Shown here in pieces: positions 61,001 to 64,000 of a stretch of DNA of 64,000 bases; the first letter of the stretch is position 1; every line of letters begins with the position of its first letter. Where the stretch lies: assembly GCA_030159075.1 (NCBI GenBank), contig BROG01000140.1, positions 1,266,512-1,330,511 of the forward strand, written 5' to 3'. The DNA is from Atrina japonica (lineage: Eukaryota > Mollusca > Bivalvia > Pterioida > Pinnidae). The translations under genes were made by a program, and so were the position numbers. A model generated the notes under the pieces. The model was not told the DNA's origin. It made no database searches and saw only the letters and a list, made by a program, of their open reading frames with translations.

Positions 61001-62494
61001 TTATAAATACAGAGTTTAATATAGCAATACACATTATAAATACAGAGTTTGTTATAGCAATGCACATTATAAATTCATTTAGTGTTTGTTATAGCAATAG
61101 ACATTATAAATACAAAGTTTGTTATAGCAAAACACATTATAAATACAAGTTGTTATAGCAGTACACATTAGAAATATAGAGTTTGTTACAGCAATACAAA
61201 TTGTAAAGTCAGAGTTTGTTACAGCAATACACATAATGAATACGGAGTTTGTTATAACAATACACATTTTAAATTCAGGGCTTGTGATAACAATTACAAT
61301 ATAAATACAGAGTTTTTTATAGCAATACACAAAATGAATTTAGAGTTTAGTATAACAATACACATTATGAATTCAGAGTCTGTTATAACAATACACATTA
61401 TAAAAACTGAGTTTGTTATTGCAATGCATATAATAAATACAGAGTTTGTTATAGCAATACACATTATGAACACACATTTTGTTATAATAATACACATAAA
61501 TACACAATTTGTTATAAAATTACAATATAAATACAGAGCTTTTTATAGCAATATGCATTATAAATACAGAGTTTGTTATAACAATACACATTTTAAATTC
61601 AGAGTTTGTCATACGAATTGCAATATAAATACAGGAGTTTGTTATAGTAATACACATTATGAATTCAGAGTTTGTTATAGCTATACACATTATGAATACA
61701 GAGTTTGTTATAACAATTACAATATAAATACTGAGTTTGTTCTAGCAATACACATTATAAATACAATTTGTTATAACAATACACATTATAAAGTCAGAGT
61801 TTGTTCTAGCAATACACATTATAAATACAGAGTTTGTTATAACAATACACATTTTAATATCATAGTTTGTTATAAGAATTGCAATATAAATGCAGTTTGT
61901 TATAGCAATACACTTTTTAAACACAGAGTTGTTATAGCAATACATTATAAACATAGAGTTTGTTATAGTAATACTCATTATAAATACAGAGTTTGTTATA
62001 TCAATACACATTATAAATTCAGGGTTTGTTATAACAATGCACATTGTAAATCAAGGGTTTGTTATAACAATGCATCAATATAAATTCACAGTTTACTTTA
62101 GCAATACACATTATAAATGCAGTGTTTGTTATAACAATTACAATATAAATACAGTTTGTTAAAGTTATAGATAGTTTGTTATATTAATACTCATTATGAA
62201 TTCAGAGATGTTATAGTAATACACATTATAAATTTAGAGTTTGTTATAAATAATACGCATTTTAAATTCAGAGTTTGTTATAGCAATACATATTATAAAT
62301 AGTTTGTTATAACAATTATAATATAAATACAGTTTGTTATAGCGATACACATTATAAATACAGAGTTTATTATAGAATTACATATTATGAATACTGAGTT
62401 GGTTAGAACAATACACATCATAAATAGTTTATTATAGCAATACGCAACATAAATACAGAGTTTGTTATAACAATTACATTATGAATACAGAGTT
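60997..62494. repeat. 33-bp minisatellite, block 3
   Basis: Continuation of the same 33-bp array on the far side of the PLE pair, with more point variation and several AACAATTACAATATAAATAC units. It gives a 249-codon plus-strand open frame (61334-62083) that is purely repeat-derived. Confidence 0.96.
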
Positions 62495-62908
62495 ATATGT
62501 AGGTAAAATTTGTCGCCAGACTTTTGACTCTCGTCATCAGAAAACTCTAGATATTTGAGACAAACTAATTCCAGATGGTTGAAATATGATCTACAAATGA
62601 TTATGGATTTGATATTCAAATAATCATGACAATCCTTTTTACTGTAGATAATTAGATAGAGCGGGGAACTAAGGACGCATAATACCGATATGTATTAGCT
62701 GTTATTCCATAGTCAATCACGTGTTTTGAGAATGGCATGATTGGTTCAAATCCATTACATAATTCTTTGTTTAATTGCAGAATAGTCGTGAATTTATCAT
62801 AGTGGGATCATATTGTAAATAGGAAATAAGTAAGTTCGTCTACAAATCAGATCAATAAAATAATTGGTTCCATTCTGAGAAGCAGTTGTTGTACAACGGG
62901 TCTCATAA
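62495..62908. other. unassigned DNA
   Basis: No recognisable feature. Confidence 0.5.
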
Positions 62909-62916
62909 ACACACAC

Positions 62917-62982
<66 letters not shown>

Positions 62983-63520
62983 CAATACACACACACACAA
63001 CAAACACACACACCTACACACAACCACACACACAATAACACACATAAACACACATATATATACACAAACACTCACACACACAACCAAACACACACATATA
63101 CACACACTCACACACAACATACACACGCACTCACATACACACACACAGATACACACAGACACATACAGATACACACACCTACACACATATACACACTCAC
63201 ACAAACATACACATACACACACAGACACACACCTACACACAGTGAAACACACATACACACACAAACACACGCACAAACAAACAAACACACCCACACACAA
63301 ACACACCTACACACACATGTACACACACAAAAACACATGTCCACACATGCACACGAACACACACACAAACACACATGATCGCACACACAGACACACACAT
63401 GTAAACACATACACGAGCGCGCACACAAACACACACACCTACAAGTGCACGCACAATAACGCACGAGCACGCACGCAGATATACGCGCACGCACATGCAC
63501 ACATGCGCATGTAGGTACAC
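62909..63520. repeat. (CA)n microsatellite and CA-rich low-complexity tract
   Basis: Pure CA from about 62909 to 62981, then about 540 bp of degenerate ACACAC with CTAC, ATAC and GCAC variants. Cys/Val-rich open frames up to 169 codons on minus are artefacts. Confidence 0.97.
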
Positions 63521-63978
63521 ATGTGTAGTGAATCAATATTTAATGATTGAAATTAAAAATAAAGTGTCAAAATATTTTCCAAGATTCAATACTTTGTTCT
63601 TCAGAACATAGCAGTATTTTCACCGAAATCAATCGTATTCAATATGTTCTCCAATCTATATCATCTTTCTTTCAGCGAACTTCCGCTTTAAATCACTAGA
63701 AGCCCCATGAGTCTTTAAAGGTTACCGTACTTGCATATTTCATGTAGGTGGATTTATTGCTATCAGCATTTAAATGAAAGACACATCTATGCCAACATGC
63801 CCGAATACATCCTCATTCACAGTGTAACATCGGTGAGCATTGTCAAATATCTGAAATATTGCGGTTTTCATATTTTTTTGTCCATCTATGTTGATTTCAT
63901 AGTTTGACACAAACGCCAAGATGAGTACATGTTTGATCTACTAAGTAACAATACAATTTTATTTTGCATTTTGCTTTA
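63521..63978. other. unassigned DNA
   Basis: No recognisable feature. Confidence 0.5.
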
Positions 63979-64000
63979 AATATTCTAAACATAATACCAA
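63979..64000 (-). mobile_element. possible start of another hammerhead-repeat copy at the window edge
   Basis: The last bases, AAATATTCTAAACATAATACC, match the conserved AAATATT.TAAACATAATACC block that precedes minus-strand ribozyme motifs at 18.4 and 52.8 kb. The window ends before any motif could be seen. Confidence 0.4.

Noticed and set aside
61334..62083. 249-codon plus-strand open frame
   Set aside because: Entirely composed of the 33-bp minisatellite; changes of repeat register inside the frame show no coding constraint.
62797..63536. Cys/Val-rich minus-strand open frames up to 169 codons
   Set aside because: Product of the CA microsatellite and degenerate CA tract.

Overview
The window is repeat-dominated, A+T-rich metazoan DNA, most likely from a bivalve mollusc. 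The lineage call rests on dispersed repeats I recognise as bivalve types: tRNA-derived SINEs ending in a conserved TTGAGTGGGACGTTAAACAAC-like tail, a second SINE family with the related GAGTATGGCGTAAAAC tail, and a Penelope-like element (PLE) whose 3' region carries the conserved GTGACCGGTCGACAGG block. Species cannot be named. I found no convincing host exon, tRNA or rRNA gene. The window reads as intergenic or intronic DNA shaped by nested transposition and tandem-repeat expansion.

Layout: 1-1506 is a 46-bp satellite running off the left edge. 1.5-8 kb is mostly unassigned DNA with a SINE, homopolymer and TA tracts, a GC-rich MITE and a 44-bp repeat. 8.07-9.47 kb is a 58-bp satellite split by a 451-bp inverted-repeat element. 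9.7-10.8 kb holds a perfect 53-bp inverted repeat and two tiny palindromic insertions with 8-9 bp target duplications. 12.7-13.5 kb is a CA-rich 25-bp array. 13.6-25 kb holds three PLE relics and a family of about 350-bp repeats carrying hammerhead-ribozyme-like motifs (retrozyme-like), in tandem and inverted arrangements. 29.2-30.1 kb is a 38-bp array and 32.4-32.7 kb a 39-bp array. 34.4-41.2 kb is a nested retrotransposon zone: a SINE, an APE-type LINE interrupted by a PLE, and an L1/Tx1-like LINE on the minus strand interrupted by two more PLE fragments. 41.3-41.9 kb is a 69-bp array and 44.2-46.8 kb a 41-bp array with regional subfamilies. 50.0-50.6 kb holds ACT and 22-bp repeats. 52.4-53.4 kb holds a ribozyme-repeat dimer and a pogo-like MITE. 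55.2-62.5 kb is a 33-bp array interrupted by a ribozyme repeat and by two PLEs arranged head to head. 62.9-63.5 kb is CA-rich.

The most informative protein-coding relic is the PLE at 59.62-61.0 kb. It encodes a GIY-YIG endonuclease at the N-terminus, then a linker with a CxC motif, then the start of the reverse transcriptase. This permuted order matches the Naiad clade rather than canonical PLEs, whose endonuclease is C-terminal. The other PLE fragments supply the rest of the reverse transcriptase, including a YIDD catalytic motif at 15376-15387. All PLE copies are truncated, deleted or frameshifted.

The likely interplay is that autonomous LINEs and PLEs (all dead here) supplied transposition machinery, SINEs probably rode on LINEs, and the ribozyme-bearing repeats may have used PLE reverse transcriptase. 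Several elements landed in or beside simple repeats, so the order of insertions can be partly reconstructed. All assignments come from reading the sequence; no database search was run.
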